Shown piece by piece: positions 46,868-57,224 of a stretch of DNA of 64,000 nt; within the stretch, counting starts at the first letter, position 1; every line of letters starts with the position of its first letter. The notes under the pieces are model-generated. The model did no database searches, was not told the origin of the DNA, and worked only from the letters and a program-made list of their open reading frames with translations. The translations under genes were made by a program, and so were the position numbers. The stretch lies in assembly GCF_019061185.1 (NCBI RefSeq), contig NZ_JAHQZU010000002.1, positions 62,001-126,000 of the forward strand, given 5' to 3'. Source of the DNA: Paracoccus sp. Z118. GTDB taxonomy: Bacteria; Pseudomonadota; Alphaproteobacteria; Rhodobacterales; Rhodobacteraceae.

Positions 46868-47363
46868 CCTGCGGCATCAGGAAATGGCCGTTCGCCATCG
46901 CGAAGGGACGGGCGCGGTTGTCCTGCCACGCCTCGACCTGCACGCTGGAATAGCGCCGCCCCAGCCGCACCACCCGCGCGCGGGCATAGCTGTCGCGCGG
47001 GAGGCCCGAACGCAGGTAATCGACCGAGAAATCGATCGTCTTCGCAAGCCGCGGCCCCGGCGAGGGCACCGAGGCGTCGGGCGTCATCCGGCCCGATTCC
47101 ACCTCGTCCCAGATCGAGGCCCAGGTGAGCTCCACCGTTGCCGCGATCTCCAGAAACGCCGCCGTCACCCCGCCGTGGATGGCGGGCAGCACCGGGTTGC
47201 CGATCAGCTTGTCGGAAAACGGCAGCACGGCGGTCAGCTCGTCCCCGCGCCGGTCGAAGCAGATGCCCAGCCAGGCGACATAGGGCACCCCGGCGACGAT
47301 CGCCGCCACCGCGGCATCGCGGCGCGACTTGATCCGCTCCAGCGGCTCGTTGCGGCCCGACAT
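46860..47363 (-). CDS. PaaI-family hotdog thioesterase 2
   Basis: A 167-residue hotdog-fold thioesterase. The active-site block is PAIHGGVTAAFLEIAATVEL with the conserved His-Gly-Gly; TIDFSVDYLRSG and YARARVVRLGRRYSSVQVEA form the sheet. ATG 47363 begins one base after the stop of the first thioesterase. Members hydrolyse phenylacetyl- or medium-chain acyl-CoA. It is coupled downstream to the MATE gene. Confidence 0.88.
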   Translation of the reverse strand: MSGRNEPLERIKSRRDAAVAAIVAGVPYVAWLGICFDRRGDELTAVLPFSDKLIGNPVLPAIHGGVTAAFLEIAATVELTWASIWDEVESGRMTPDASVPSPGPRLAKTIDFSVDYLRSGLPRDSYARARVVRLGRRYSSVQVEAWQDNRARPFAMANGHFLMPQGG

Positions 47364-47364
47364 C

Positions 47365-47817
47365 TCAGCGCTCCACCGTAAAGGACCCGGTCGCCGTCGC
47401 GACGGGCCGCTCATCGTCATCGTCCAGCGCCACGGCCCGCACGAAGGCGACCGAGCGGGTCATGTGGAAACACTCCGCCCGCGCCCGCAGCTTCGAACCC
47501 GGCGTCGCCGCCCGCATGTAGTCGATCCGCAGCGAGATGGTGGCGGTGCCGTTCGGCCTGTCCGGATGCGCCATCACCGCCGCGCCGCCGCTGGTATCCA
47601 TCAGCGCCGACACGACGCCGCCATGGATGACCCCGCTGCGCGGATCGCCCACCAGTTCGGCCCGCCAGTCCATCTCGATCTCGGCCCGCGAGTCGCCGAA
47701 GCCGACCAGCCGCCCGCCGAGCGCCCGCAGATGCGGCAGCGTCTCGAAGAACTGCTTCGCGGCCCGTGCCCTGTCGTCGTCCTGCTGCATCGCCCGTCCC
47801 CGGATGTCACCCGCCAT
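47365..47817 (-). CDS. PaaI-family hotdog thioesterase 1
   Basis: A 150-residue hotdog thioesterase with the catalytic block SGVIHGGVVSALMDTSGG and sheet elements ISLRIDYMRAATPG and RSVAFVRAVAL. ATG 47817 is shown; ATG 47790 would give a shorter start with similar support. It heads the thioesterase-thioesterase-MATE operon and is divergent from the MerR regulator gene. The two thioesterases are paralogous but not near-identical. Confidence 0.88.
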   Translation of the reverse strand: MAGDIRGRAMQQDDDRARAAKQFFETLPHLRALGGRLVGFGDSRAEIEMDWRAELVGDPRSGVIHGGVVSALMDTSGGAAVMAHPDRPNGTATISLRIDYMRAATPGSKLRARAECFHMTRSVAFVRAVALDDDDERPVATATGSFTVER

Positions 47818-47915
47818 CGCTTAGCCCCGGACCCGCCGCCCGCGCAAGCCGCGCCCGTGCGGGTTGAACACGCCCGTCCAGCGGGTTAAGGTCCCGCAAC
47901 CGGGGCGGAGCGGTC

Positions 47916-48320
47916 ATGCCGGAGCAGAGTTACGTCAGCTTCAAGGAGATGTGCGCGCGTTTCGACGTCACGCCGCGCACCCTGCGCTATTACGAATATA
48001 TCGAACTGCTGAGCCCGCGCCGCGAAGGCCGCTCGCGCTTCTACGGCCCGCGCGAGATTGCCCGCATGAAGCTGATCATGCGCGGCCGCCGCTTCGGCTT
48101 CAGCCTCGAAGACATCCGCCAGTGGCTGCTGATCTACGAGCAGAAGGGCTCGCACGAGCAGTATGCGGTGCTGGTGGAACACGCCACGCGGCAGCTCGCG
48201 ATGCTGGAAAAGCAGCGGCAGGATCTCGACGCGGCGATCGTCGATCTGCGCAACCTGCGCGACGAGGCTGCCGCCACCACCAGCGAAATGGGCAGCAAGG
48301 ACGGCCGCGCGCGCGGCTGA
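47916..48320 (+). CDS. MerR-family regulator of CoA catabolism (LiuR/PsrA-like)
   Basis: A 134-residue MerR-type activator: N-terminal winged HTH SFKEMCARFDVTPRTLRYYE followed by the typical GRSRFYGPREIARMKLIMRG, then a coiled-coil dimerisation helix ending in a short tail without metal-binding cysteines. That and its position ahead of the acyl-CoA dehydrogenase fit the MerR regulators of fatty-acid or leucine/isovalerate degradation in alphaproteobacteria. Regulation of the downstream cluster is inferred. Confidence 0.85.
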   Translation: MPEQSYVSFKEMCARFDVTPRTLRYYEYIELLSPRREGRSRFYGPREIARMKLIMRGRRFGFSLEDIRQWLLIYEQKGSHEQYAVLVEHATRQLAMLEKQRQDLDAAIVDLRNLRDEAAATTSEMGSKDGRARG

Positions 48321-48452
48321 TCGCAGCCGTTCAGCGGGTCCGTGACGCGGGGGCACTCGGCCGGATCGGGGCGCCGGTGACGCGACGTTCAGGATCGCCG
48401 TTGAAAATCAGCCGCCTATACTCCCTCGTCACCGACCAGTGAGGAGATGGCC

Positions 48453-50228
48453 ATGACCCGCTATACCGCCCCGATCCAGGACATGCAGTTCCTGCTGCAC
48501 GACGTGCTGAAGCTGCCGCAATCGGGCCTGCCGGGACATGACGAACTGGACCGCGATTTCACCGCCGCCATTCTCGACGCTGCCGGGCAACTCGCCTCGG
48601 ACGTGCTGGAGCCGCTGAACCGCGTCGGCGACGAACAGGGCTGCGTGCTTGAAAACGGCGTGGTGCGGACACCGGACGGCTTCAAGGCCGCGTTCGATGC
48701 CGTGCGCGAAGGGGGCTGGACCGGCCTCGACTGCGACCCCGAATATGGCGGCCAGGGGATGCCCTATGTCCTCGGGCTGGCGACGGGCGAGATGTTCGTG
48801 TCGGCCAACCTCGCCTTCAACATGTATCAGGGCCTGACCCACGGCGCCTATTCCGCGATCCACGCCCACGGCACCGACGCGCAGAAACGCACCTATCTGC
48901 CGAAGATGGTGTCCTGCGAATGGACCGGCACGATGAACCTGACCGAGCCGCATTGCGGCACCGATCTCGGCCTGCTGCGCACGAAAGCCGAGCCGCAGGA
49001 CGATGGCAGCTATCTCATCACCGGGCAGAAGATCTTCATCTCGGCCGGCGACCACGACTTGGCCGACAACGTGATCCATCTGGTGCTGGCGAAGGCGCCG
49101 GGCGGCGGAGAGGGGACGAAGGGCATCAGCCTGTTCATCGTGCCGAAGTTCCTCGTGAACGAGGACGGGTCCTTGGGCGAACGGCAGCCGGTCTCGGTCG
49201 GCAAGCTGGAAGAAAAGATGGGCATCCACGGCAACGCCACCTGCGTCATGAACTATGACGGCGCGAAAGGCTGGCTGCTGGGCGACCTGCACAAGGGCAT
49301 GCGCGCCATGTTCACGATGATGAACGAGGCGCGGCTGGGCGTCGGCCTGCAAGGCTATGCCGCGGCGGAGGCGGCCTACCAGAACGCCGTGGACTACGCC
49401 CGCGACCGGCTTCAGGGCCGCGCGGTGACGGGGGCCGAGAACCCCTCCGGCCCCGCCGACCCGATCATCGTCCATCCCGACGTGCGGCGGATGCTGATGG
49501 ACCAGCGCTCGTTTCTGGAAGGGGCGCGGGCGCTCGCCTTCTGGGCCGCGCACATGATCGACAAGGCCGATGCCGGCGATCAGGACGCGCATGGCCTGAT
49601 CTCGCTGATGACGCCGGTCATCAAGGGCTTCCTCACCGACAAGGGCTTCGACGGGACCGTGCAGGCGCAGCAGGTCTATGGCGGCCACGGCTATATCGAG
49701 GAATGGGGCATGTCGCAGTTCGTCCGCGACGCCCGTATCGCCATGATCTACGAAGGCGCGAACGGCATCCAGGCGCTGGACCTCGTCGGCCGCAAGCTGG
49801 CGCTGGACGGCGGCAGGCACGTCATGGCGTTCTTCGAGATGGTCAAGGGCTTCATCCGCGAGCATGAGGGCGACGAGGAGCTGAAGGCGGATTTCCTCGA
49901 CCCGCTGAAGGCCGCGTCCAAGGACCTGCAAGCGGCGTCCATGTTCTTCATGGAGCGCGGCATGAAGACCCCGAACGACGCGCTGGCGGGCAGCTATGAC
50001 TTCATGCACCTGTTCGGACATGTGGCGCTGGGGCTGATGTGGGGCCGCATTGCGGTCGCGGCGAAGGCTGCTCTCGCGGCCGGCGAGGGCGACGAGGGGT
50101 TCCTGCGCGACAAGCTGACCACAGGCCGCTACTACATGGCGCGCCACCTGCCGATGACGGGCACGCATCTGGCCCGCATCCGCTCGGGCGGGGATGTGGT
50201 GATGGCGCTCGACGCCGCGCGGTTCTGA
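48453..50228 (+). CDS. long-form acyl-CoA dehydrogenase
   Basis: A 591-residue FAD flavoprotein of the long acyl-CoA dehydrogenase group (also includes methylmercaptopropionyl-CoA dehydrogenases). Order: N-terminal helical domain, [25 protein letters not shown] loop region, [23 protein letters not shown] with the catalytic-loop glutamate, and the extra C-terminal domain. ATG 48453 is favoured over ATG 48447 because the GAGGAG site ends directly before the latter. It starts the beta-oxidation gene set. Chain length preference unknown. Confidence 0.92.
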   Translation: MTRYTAPIQDMQFLLHDVLKLPQSGLPGHDELDRDFTAAILDAAGQLASDVLEPLNRVGDEQGCVLENGVVRTPDGFKAAFDAVREGGWTGLDCDPEYGGQGMPYVLGLATGEMFVSANLAFNMYQGLTHGAYSAIHAHGTDAQKRTYLPKMVSCEWTGTMNLTEPHCGTDLGLLRTKAEPQDDGSYLITGQKIFISAGDHDLADNVIHLVLAKAPGGGEGTKGISLFIVPKFLVNEDGSLGERQPVSVGKLEEKMGIHGNATCVMNYDGAKGWLLGDLHKGMRAMFTMMNEARLGVGLQGYAAAEAAYQNAVDYARDRLQGRAVTGAENPSGPADPIIVHPDVRRMLMDQRSFLEGARALAFWAAHMIDKADAGDQDAHGLISLMTPVIKGFLTDKGFDGTVQAQQVYGGHGYIEEWGMSQFVRDARIAMIYEGANGIQALDLVGRKLALDGGRHVMAFFEMVKGFIREHEGDEELKADFLDPLKAASKDLQAASMFFMERGMKTPNDALAGSYDFMHLFGHVALGLMWGRIAVAAKAALAAGEGDEGFLRDKLTTGRYYMARHLPMTGTHLARIRSGGDVVMALDAARF

Positions 50229-50290
50229 GCGATGCACAACCGTCCCGCCGCAAGGCAGCTGCGCCGGGCCTGCGGCACCGCTCCGGCGCC

Positions 50291-50320
50291 TCCGGCGGGG
50301 ATATTTGGGCGAAGAAGAAG
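50291..50320 (+). repeat. intergenic ATATTT repeat, copy 7
   Basis: GGCGGGGATATTTGGGCGAAGAAGAA on the plus strand is the core without the leading hairpin; inverted partner of copy 8 (50464). Confidence 0.75.
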
Positions 50321-50463
50321 CAGGGCGGGCGGCCCCGGACCGGCGCGGCCGTTGGCATCAATGGCGGGTCCGGGGCTTTCTCCTCCGGCGGTCATCGGCT
50401 TCCCAGCCTGTACCGCCCGCCCTCTTTCGCAGGTAATGGTTGAGAAATCGTTATTGAGGCCCA

Positions 50464-50535
50464 TTCTTCTTCGCAGAAATATCCCGCGGGGGAGAACGGG
50501 ACGCAGCCCCGTTCGCGGGGGCGCGAAGCCCCCGC
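50464..50535 (-). repeat. intergenic ATATTT repeat, copy 8
   Basis: Longest copy. On the minus strand: GCGGGGGC/GCCCCCGC hairpin (50515-50535), GAACGGG/CCCGTTC dyad (50494-50514), then CCCCCGCGGGATATTT and GCGAAGAAGAA. Confidence 0.8.
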
Positions 50536-50554
50536 TGCGGCAGAGGAGGAAGGC

Positions 50555-51181
50555 ATGACGGCGAAACTCTGGTGCTTCGGCGAATCCGGCAACTCTTACA
50601 AGGCCGCGCTGACGATGGAACTGGCGGGCCACGACTGGGAACCGGTGAAGGTGGATTTCTTCGGCGGCGAGGCGCGCGGGCCCGCGTTCCGCGCCCTCAA
50701 CCCGATGGCCGAGGTGCCGGTCCTGCGCGACGGCGATCTGACGCTGACCCAGTCTGCGGTGATTCAGCTTCACGTCGCCGGGCGCACCGGCCGTTTCGGC
50801 GGCGCGGACCGCGACGAGGTGCTGCGCTGGCTGTTCTGGGACAACCACAAGCTGTCGGGCGTCGCGGGCTCCACCCGGTTCCTCGCGAACTTCCTGCCAC
50901 CCGAGAAGCGCCCGGCCGAGGTGATCGCCTTTCAGCAGGGCCGCCTGAAAGCCGCCTACAAGGTGCTGGACGAGCGCCTCAGCGCCCGCCACTGGATCGC
51001 CGACACCGAGCCGACCGTCGCCGATTTCGCCTGCTGCGGCTATCTGTATTACCCCGAGCCCTTCGGTTTCGACCGCGCCGACTGGCCGCATATCGACGCC
51101 TGGCTGGACCGCATCGCGGCCCTGCCCGGCTGGAAGCACCCCTATGATCTGATGCCCGGCAGCCCTGCCGACCGGGCGTGA
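50555..51181 (+). CDS. glutathione S-transferase family protein
   Basis: A 208-residue GST. N-terminal thioredoxin-like domain (LWCFGESGNSYKAALTMELA, LNPMAEVPVLRDGDLTLTQS, the cis-Pro-Val and glutathione-binding Ser-block) and C-terminal all-helical domain (YKVLDERLSARHWIADTEPT). ATG 50555 follows GAGGAAGG. It is placed at the head of the thiolase-cupin-FadJ set, so it may process a glutathione or CoA adduct there (inference). Confidence 0.92.
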   Translation: MTAKLWCFGESGNSYKAALTMELAGHDWEPVKVDFFGGEARGPAFRALNPMAEVPVLRDGDLTLTQSAVIQLHVAGRTGRFGGADRDEVLRWLFWDNHKLSGVAGSTRFLANFLPPEKRPAEVIAFQQGRLKAAYKVLDERLSARHWIADTEPTVADFACCGYLYYPEPFGFDRADWPHIDAWLDRIAALPGWKHPYDLMPGSPADRA

Positions 51182-51191
51182 AGGAGGACGC

Positions 51192-52402
<1,211 letters not shown>

Positions 52403-52403
<1 letters not shown>

Positions 52404-52894
52404 TGCCGAAGCTCGACATCGAGGCCGCGCCGCTGGACACCGGATCGGACTATCCCGCCCCCTACAGGGCCGAGGTGGCGGGCCGGTCCTCGCGCCGGCT
52501 GGGGGATCTGGCCGGGCTGACGCAGTTCGCAGTGAACCTCGTCACGCTGGAGCCGGGCGCGGCGGCCAGTCTGCGCCACTGGCACCTGAAGGAGGACGAG
52601 TTCGCCATCGTCACCGAAGGCGAACTGGTCCTGATCGAGGACGCGGGGGAGACGCCCATGCGCCCCGGCGACTGCGCCGCGTGGAAAGCGGGGGTGGCGA
52701 ACGGGCACCGCTTGGTCAACCGCTCGGGCGCGGTGGCGCGGTTCCTTGTCGCAGGAACCCATGCGGCCGACGAGATCACGACTTACGCGGACGTGGACAT
52801 GCAGATTCATAACGCGGGCGGCGCGGGCCGCCTGGCCCATCATGACGGCAGCGACTGGGCCGGGCCCCGCGATTTGCCTCGCAAGGGAGAATGA
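52403..52894 (+). CDS. cupin-domain protein
   Basis: A 163-residue protein with one cupin fold: LRHWHLKEDEFAIVTEGELVL (first metal-binding block, two histidines and a glutamate) and MRPGDCAAWKAGVANGHRLV (second block). The start overlaps the thiolase stop in TGATG, and FadJ begins one base after its stop, so it is translationally embedded in the beta-oxidation unit. The reaction is unknown; an Fe- or Mn-dependent role is possible. Confidence 0.85.
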
Positions 52895-52895
52895 G

Positions 52896-55085
52896 ATGAC
52901 CGATTTCACCATGCAAAAGGGCGACGATGGCGTCGCCGTCATCACCTGGGACGTGCCGGGCAAGTCGATGAACGTGCTGTCCATGGAGGCGGCCGCGGCG
53001 CTGAACGGCCTGATCGACGACGCGCTGGGGGACGATGCCGTCAAGGGCATCGTCATCACCAGCGGCAAGCCGGATTTCGCCGCCGGGATGGACCTGAACG
53101 CGCTGGCGGGCATGAAGGACGCGGGCGGCGCGCAGGGGGTGTTCGACGGGGTGATGGCGCTGCATCGCCTGCTGCGGAAGATCGAGCGGGCGGGAATGGA
53201 CCCCAAGACGCTCAAGGGCGGCAAGCCGATCGCGGCCGCCCTGCCCGGCACGGCGCTGGGGATCGGGCTGGAACTGCCGCTGGCGACCCACCGCATCTTC
53301 GCCGCGAACAACCCCAAGGCCAGGATCGGCCTGCCCGAGATCATGGTCGGCATCTTCCCCGGCGCGGGGGGCACCACGCGGCTGGCGCGCAAGCTGGGCG
53401 CGATGGCGGCGGCCCCGACGCTGCTGGAGGGCAAGCTCTACGATCCCGCGAGGGCAAAGGCCAACGGGCTGGTGGACGAGGTGGTGGACGACCCGGTCGC
53501 GGCGGCCAAGGAGTGGGTGCTGAAGGCGTCCAACGCCGATCTGGTGAAGCCATGGGACCAGAAGGGCTACAAGATGCCCGGCGGCACGCCCTTCCACCCG
53601 GCGGGGTTCATGACCTTCCTCGGCGCGGCGGCGATGGTGCATGGCAAGACGATGGGCGTCTATCCGGCGGCGAAGGCGCTGCTGAGCGCGGTCTATGAAG
53701 GGGCGCTGGTGCCCTTCGACACGGCGCTGAAGATCGAGGCGCGGTGGTTCACCAACGTGCTGATGAACCCGTCCTCGGGCAACATGATCCGCAGCCTGTT
53801 CATCAACAAGGGCGCGCTGGAAAAGGGCGCGAACCGCCCCGACGTCCCGGACCAGACGGTCCGCAAGGTCGGGATTCTCGGCGCGGGGATGATGGGCGCG
53901 GGGATCGCCTATGTCTCGGCGCTTGCGGGAATCGAGGTCGTGCTGATCGACAGCGCCCAGGAGGCGGCGGATCGCGGCAAGGCCCATTCCGAGGGGCTGC
54001 TGGACAAGGGCATCGCCCGCAAGAAAGTGACCGAGGAGAAGAAGGCCGAGGTTCTGGCCCGCATCACCGCCACCACCGATTACGGTGCGCTGGAAGGCTG
54101 CGACCTGATCGTCGAAGCCGTGTTCGAGGACCCGAAGGTCAAGGCCGAGGTGACCGCCCGCGCCGAGACGGTGATCCCCGAGGATGCGATCTTCGCCACC
54201 AACACCTCGACCCTGCCCATCAGCGATCTGGCGAAGGCGAGTCAGCGGCCCGAGCAGTTCATCGGCATCCACTTCTTCTCGCCGGTGGACAAGATGGCGC
54301 TGGTGGAAATCATCCGCGGCAAGCAGACGGGCGAGCGGGCGGTGGCCAAGGCGCTCGATTTCGTGCGCCAGATCCGCAAGACCCCCATCGTGGTGAACGA
54401 CGCCCGGTTCTTCTACGCCAACCGCTGCATCATCCCCTATATCAACGAGGGCGTGCGGATGGTCGCGGAAGGGGTGAACCCGACACTGATCGAGAACGCG
54501 GCCAGGATGGTGGGGATGCCTCTCGGTCCGCTGCAACTGATCGACGAGACGTCCATCGACCTGGGCGTCAAGATCGCCAAGGCGACGAAGGCGGCGATGG
54601 GAGACGCTTATCCCGACAGCAGCGTGGACGAGGTGATCTTCTCGCTGGCCGATCAGGGTCGGATGGGCCGCAAGGCGAAAGCGGGCTTCTATGCCTATGA
54701 CGAGGCCGGCAAGCGCGACGGGTTGTGGAGCGGCCTCGGCCAGCGCTTCCCGCGCGCCGACGAGCAGCCGGAGTTGACCGAGGTGCAGCAGCGCCTGATG
54801 TTCATTCAGGCGCTGGAGGCGGTGCGCGCGCTGGAACAGGGCGTGCTGACCGACATCCGCGAAGGCGACGTGGGCGCAATCCTTGGCTGGGGCTTCGCCC
54901 CGTGGACCGGCGGGCCGTTCGGCTGGCTCGATATCCTCGGCGCGGAGCGGGCGGTCGCGCTGGCAGACCACCTCGCGGAAACCCACGGCGAACGCTTCGC
55001 CCCGCCCGCCCTGCTGCGCGAGATGGCCGAGAAGGGCGAATCCTTCTACGGCCGCTTCGGCACCCGCGCGAAGAAAGCCGCGTAA
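52896..55085 (+). CDS. fadJ: bifunctional enoyl-CoA hydratase/3-hydroxyacyl-CoA dehydrogenase (FadJ-type)
   Basis: A 729-residue beta-oxidation enzyme. Residues about 1-190 form the crotonase half (KGIVITSGKPDFAAGMDLNA and IMVGIFPGAGGTTRLARKLG), then a linker and the NAD-binding dehydrogenase half (VGILGAGMMGAGIAYVSALA, ATNTSTLPISDLA, FIGIHFFSPVDKMALVEII) and the C-terminal domain. ATG 52896 follows AAGGGAGA. It is last of the plus-strand cluster; its thiolase partner is two genes upstream. Confidence 0.95.
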   Translation: MTDFTMQKGDDGVAVITWDVPGKSMNVLSMEAAAALNGLIDDALGDDAVKGIVITSGKPDFAAGMDLNALAGMKDAGGAQGVFDGVMALHRLLRKIERAGMDPKTLKGGKPIAAALPGTALGIGLELPLATHRIFAANNPKARIGLPEIMVGIFPGAGGTTRLARKLGAMAAAPTLLEGKLYDPARAKANGLVDEVVDDPVAAAKEWVLKASNADLVKPWDQKGYKMPGGTPFHPAGFMTFLGAAAMVHGKTMGVYPAAKALLSAVYEGALVPFDTALKIEARWFTNVLMNPSSGNMIRSLFINKGALEKGANRPDVPDQTVRKVGILGAGMMGAGIAYVSALAGIEVVLIDSAQEAADRGKAHSEGLLDKGIARKKVTEEKKAEVLARITATTDYGALEGCDLIVEAVFEDPKVKAEVTARAETVIPEDAIFATNTSTLPISDLAKASQRPEQFIGIHFFSPVDKMALVEIIRGKQTGERAVAKALDFVRQIRKTPIVVNDARFFYANRCIIPYINEGVRMVAEGVNPTLIENAARMVGMPLGPLQLIDETSIDLGVKIAKATKAAMGDAYPDSSVDEVIFSLADQGRMGRKAKAGFYAYDEAGKRDGLWSGLGQRFPRADEQPELTEVQQRLMFIQALEAVRALEQGVLTDIREGDVGAILGWGFAPWTGGPFGWLDILGAERAVALADHLAETHGERFAPPALLREMAEKGESFYGRFGTRAKKAA

Positions 55086-55086
55086 A

Positions 55087-55116
55087 CAGAAAAGGCCGGG
55101 CCCTGCGGTCCGGCCT
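55087..55116 (-). terminator. possible terminator of the PfkB unit
   Basis: A 7-bp stem AGGCCGG/CCGGCCT with a 10-base loop, followed on the minus strand by TTTTCTG. It lies about 120 bases past the PfkB stop and also immediately follows fadJ on the other strand. Confidence 0.4.
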
Positions 55117-55120
55117 GCCT

Positions 55121-55150
55121 CCGGCGGGGATATTTTCACGAAGAAGAAGC
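55121..55150 (+). repeat. intergenic ATATTT repeat, copy 9
   Basis: GGCGGGGATATTTTCACGAAGAAGAA-type core on the plus strand; inverted partner of copy 10. Confidence 0.75.
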
Positions 55151-55172
55151 GAGACTCGCCGGTCTGCGGCTC

Positions 55173-55223
55173 TTTCTTCTTCGCCCAAATATCCACGGGG
55201 GTCTGGGGGCAGTCAGCCCCCAG
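55173..55223 (-). repeat. intergenic ATATTT repeat, copy 10
   Basis: On the minus strand: CTGGGGGC/GCCCCCAG hairpin (55203-55223), CCCCGTGGATATTTGGG, CGAAGAAGAA. It lies just past the PfkB gene end. Confidence 0.78.
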
Positions 55224-55235
55224 CCGGCAGCGCCG

Positions 55236-56225
55236 TCAGGCCAGCCCCTCGGCCCGGAACAGCGCCATCACGTCACGCTCGGGACGGGCGCCGATATGGC
55301 TGATGACCTCGGCTGCGGCGATGCAGCCCATGCGGCCCGCCGCCGCCAGCGGCTTGCCGGTCGCGAGCCCATAGATCAGGCCCGCCGCGAACTGGTCCCC
55401 CGCCCCGGTCGCGTCCACGGGCGTGATGCGGTGGACCGGCGCCGTCACCCGCTCGCCTTCGCGGATCAGGATCGCGTCCTCGCCCGAGCGGGTGCAGATC
55501 ACCGTCCCGCAATCGGCCGAGGCAAGAGCCAGCGCCTCTTCCAGATCCTCGACCTGATAGAGCGACTGCCATTCGTGGATATTGCCGATGACGTAGTCCA
55601 TCGGCCCCGCCACCAGCCGCCGGAAATCGGCGCGGTGGCGGTCCACGCAGAACGGATCGCTCAGCGCGATGCCGGCCTGTCCGCCGGCGGCGTGGCACGC
55701 CCCGGCCGCCTTCAGGAACGCGGCCTTGCCGGCGTGCTTGTCGAAAAGATAACCTTCCAGGAACAGCCACGTCCCGGCCGCGAACAGCGTGGGATCGACA
55801 TCAGCCTCGCCCAGCTCGGCCGAAATCCCCAGATAGGTGTTCATCGACCGCTCGCCGTCGGGCGTCACGTAGATGATGCACCGCGAGGTCGGCAGCGCCC
55901 CATCCATCGCCGGAGGGTTCACGAAGTCGGTGCCATCCTGCGCCATGTCCTCCGCATAAGCCCGGCCGAGGTCGTCGTCGGCGACCCGGCCGATGAAGGC
56001 CGTGGTCAGCCCCAGCCGCCCCAGACCCGCCAGCGTGTTCGCCACCGATCCACCCGCCACCAGCCGGAACTGCCCGTCCCCGGCGGCCGTCAGCGCCTCG
56101 GCGCGGTCGCGCTCGATCAGCTGCATGATGCCTTTCTGAACGCCCAGATCCGCGAGTTCCTCGTCGGAGATGGGGGCGATCACGTCCATGACCGCGTTGC
56201 CGATGCCGATGACCCGATGGCCCAT
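55236..56225 (-). CDS. PfkB-family carbohydrate/adenosine kinase
   Basis: A 329-residue sugar or nucleoside kinase. N-terminal block VIGIGNAVMDVIAPISDEEL, the first PfkB region with GGSVANTLAGLGRLGLTTAF, and the C-terminal active-site DATGAGDQFAAGLIYGLATG with its catalytic aspartate. The N-terminal GN-x-MDV form is common in adenosine kinase-like proteins, but the substrate is not certain. ATG 56225 follows AAAAGGGG. It is downstream of endonuclease III on the same strand. Confidence 0.92.
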   Translation of the reverse strand: MGHRVIGIGNAVMDVIAPISDEELADLGVQKGIMQLIERDRAEALTAAGDGQFRLVAGGSVANTLAGLGRLGLTTAFIGRVADDDLGRAYAEDMAQDGTDFVNPPAMDGALPTSRCIIYVTPDGERSMNTYLGISAELGEADVDPTLFAAGTWLFLEGYLFDKHAGKAAFLKAAGACHAAGGQAGIALSDPFCVDRHRADFRRLVAGPMDYVIGNIHEWQSLYQVEDLEEALALASADCGTVICTRSGEDAILIREGERVTAPVHRITPVDATGAGDQFAAGLIYGLATGKPLAAAGRMGCIAAAEVISHIGARPERDVMALFRAEGLA

Positions 56226-56295
56226 GAGAACCCCTTTTCCTGAGACCGGCACTCCATGCCCTGCGGACCGGACGCCCGCAAGTCAGGAGCCCGGA

Positions 56296-57033
56296 TCAGG
56301 GGTCCACGGTCTTCGGCTCGTAGGGGCAGAGGTCGCGGATCGGGCAGATCGGGCAGCGGGGCCGCCGCGCCTGGCAGATGTAGCGGCCGTGCAGGATCAG
56401 CCAGTGATGGGCGTTCTGCTGGAACTCGGCTGGCACGTTGTCCTCGATCGCGCGCTCGACCTCGGCCTCGTCGCGGCCGGGGGCGAGCTGCGTCCGGTTG
56501 CCGACGCGGAAGATATGGGTGTCCACCGCCTGCGCCGGAACGCCCCAGACGCTGTTGAGCACCACGTTCGCCGTCTTGCGCCCCACACCCGGCAGCGACG
56601 TCAGCGCCGCGCGCGAGGACGGGACCATGCCGTCGAATTCGTCCAGCAGCTTCTGCGACAGCGCGACGACGTTCCTGGCCTTCTGCCGGAAGAGGCCGAT
56701 GGTCTTGATATGCTCGGTCACGCCCTCGACCCCCAGCGCCACCATCGCCGCGGGGTCCGGGGCGGCGTCGAACAGCGCCCCGGTTGCCCGGTTCACCCCC
56801 GCATCGGTCGCCTGCGCCGAGAGCGCCACGGCCACCAGCAGGGTGAAGGCGTCGCGGTAGTGAAGCTCCGTCTCCGGCTCGGGGTTGCCGGCGCTGAGGC
56901 GGGTGAAGGCTTCGACCTGCTGCCGGTAGGGCAAGGGCGGCGGAATCCGGCCGGTCGGCTTGGCGCGAGCAGTCGCGCGCCTGGGTTTCGGCGGCGGGCT
57001 GTCGGATGCTGGGGTGGTGCGATTGCGGGCCAT
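56296..57033 (-). CDS. nth: endonuclease III
   Basis: A 245-residue bifunctional DNA glycosylase/AP lyase for oxidised pyrimidines. The HhH motif is LPGVGRKTANVVLNSVWG with the catalytic lysine, the catalytic aspartate is in AQAVDTHIFRVGNRT, and the four cysteines of the 4Fe-4S cluster are spaced C-x6-C-x2-C-x5-C near the C-terminus. A basic N-terminal extension of about 30 residues precedes the core. ATG 57033 is chosen. Confidence 0.95.
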   Translation of the reverse strand: MARNRTTPASDSPPPKPRRATARAKPTGRIPPPLPYRQQVEAFTRLSAGNPEPETELHYRDAFTLLVAVALSAQATDAGVNRATGALFDAAPDPAAMVALGVEGVTEHIKTIGLFRQKARNVVALSQKLLDEFDGMVPSSRAALTSLPGVGRKTANVVLNSVWGVPAQAVDTHIFRVGNRTQLAPGRDEAEVERAIEDNVPAEFQQNAHHWLILHGRYICQARRPRCPICPIRDLCPYEPKTVDP

Positions 57034-57224
57034 GGCTCCCTGATGCAACGGCCGGCGCGGCGGGGCAAGCGGCGGGTAACCGCTGCTTCTCTCTAACGTG
57101 ATGGCGGCGCGAGAGATTTTCCGCCAATCTGCGCCGCGCGAAGGCAACCAAACCCGCCCCACCCTTGTTGAGGGGCAAGACATCCCGCGGCAGCGGCCGC
57201 ACGAGACGTGAAAGGAACCGGACC

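Larger units (their letters stand above)
50229..50554. other. 326-base intergenic region with two inverted repeats
   Basis: The only gap above 300 bases. It holds repeat copies 7 and 8 in inverted orientation and no convincing coding frame. Between the copies I see nothing further that I can support. Confidence 0.7.

Noticed and set aside
48401..48422. TTGAAA and TATACT as a promoter for the acyl-CoA dehydrogenase
   Set aside because: Spacer is only 10 bases, too short for sigma-70; a MerR-type promoter would need about 19.
52776..55196. 806-codon minus-strand frame over fadJ
   Set aside because: Antisense to a certain gene and made of Arg/His/Gly-rich filler.
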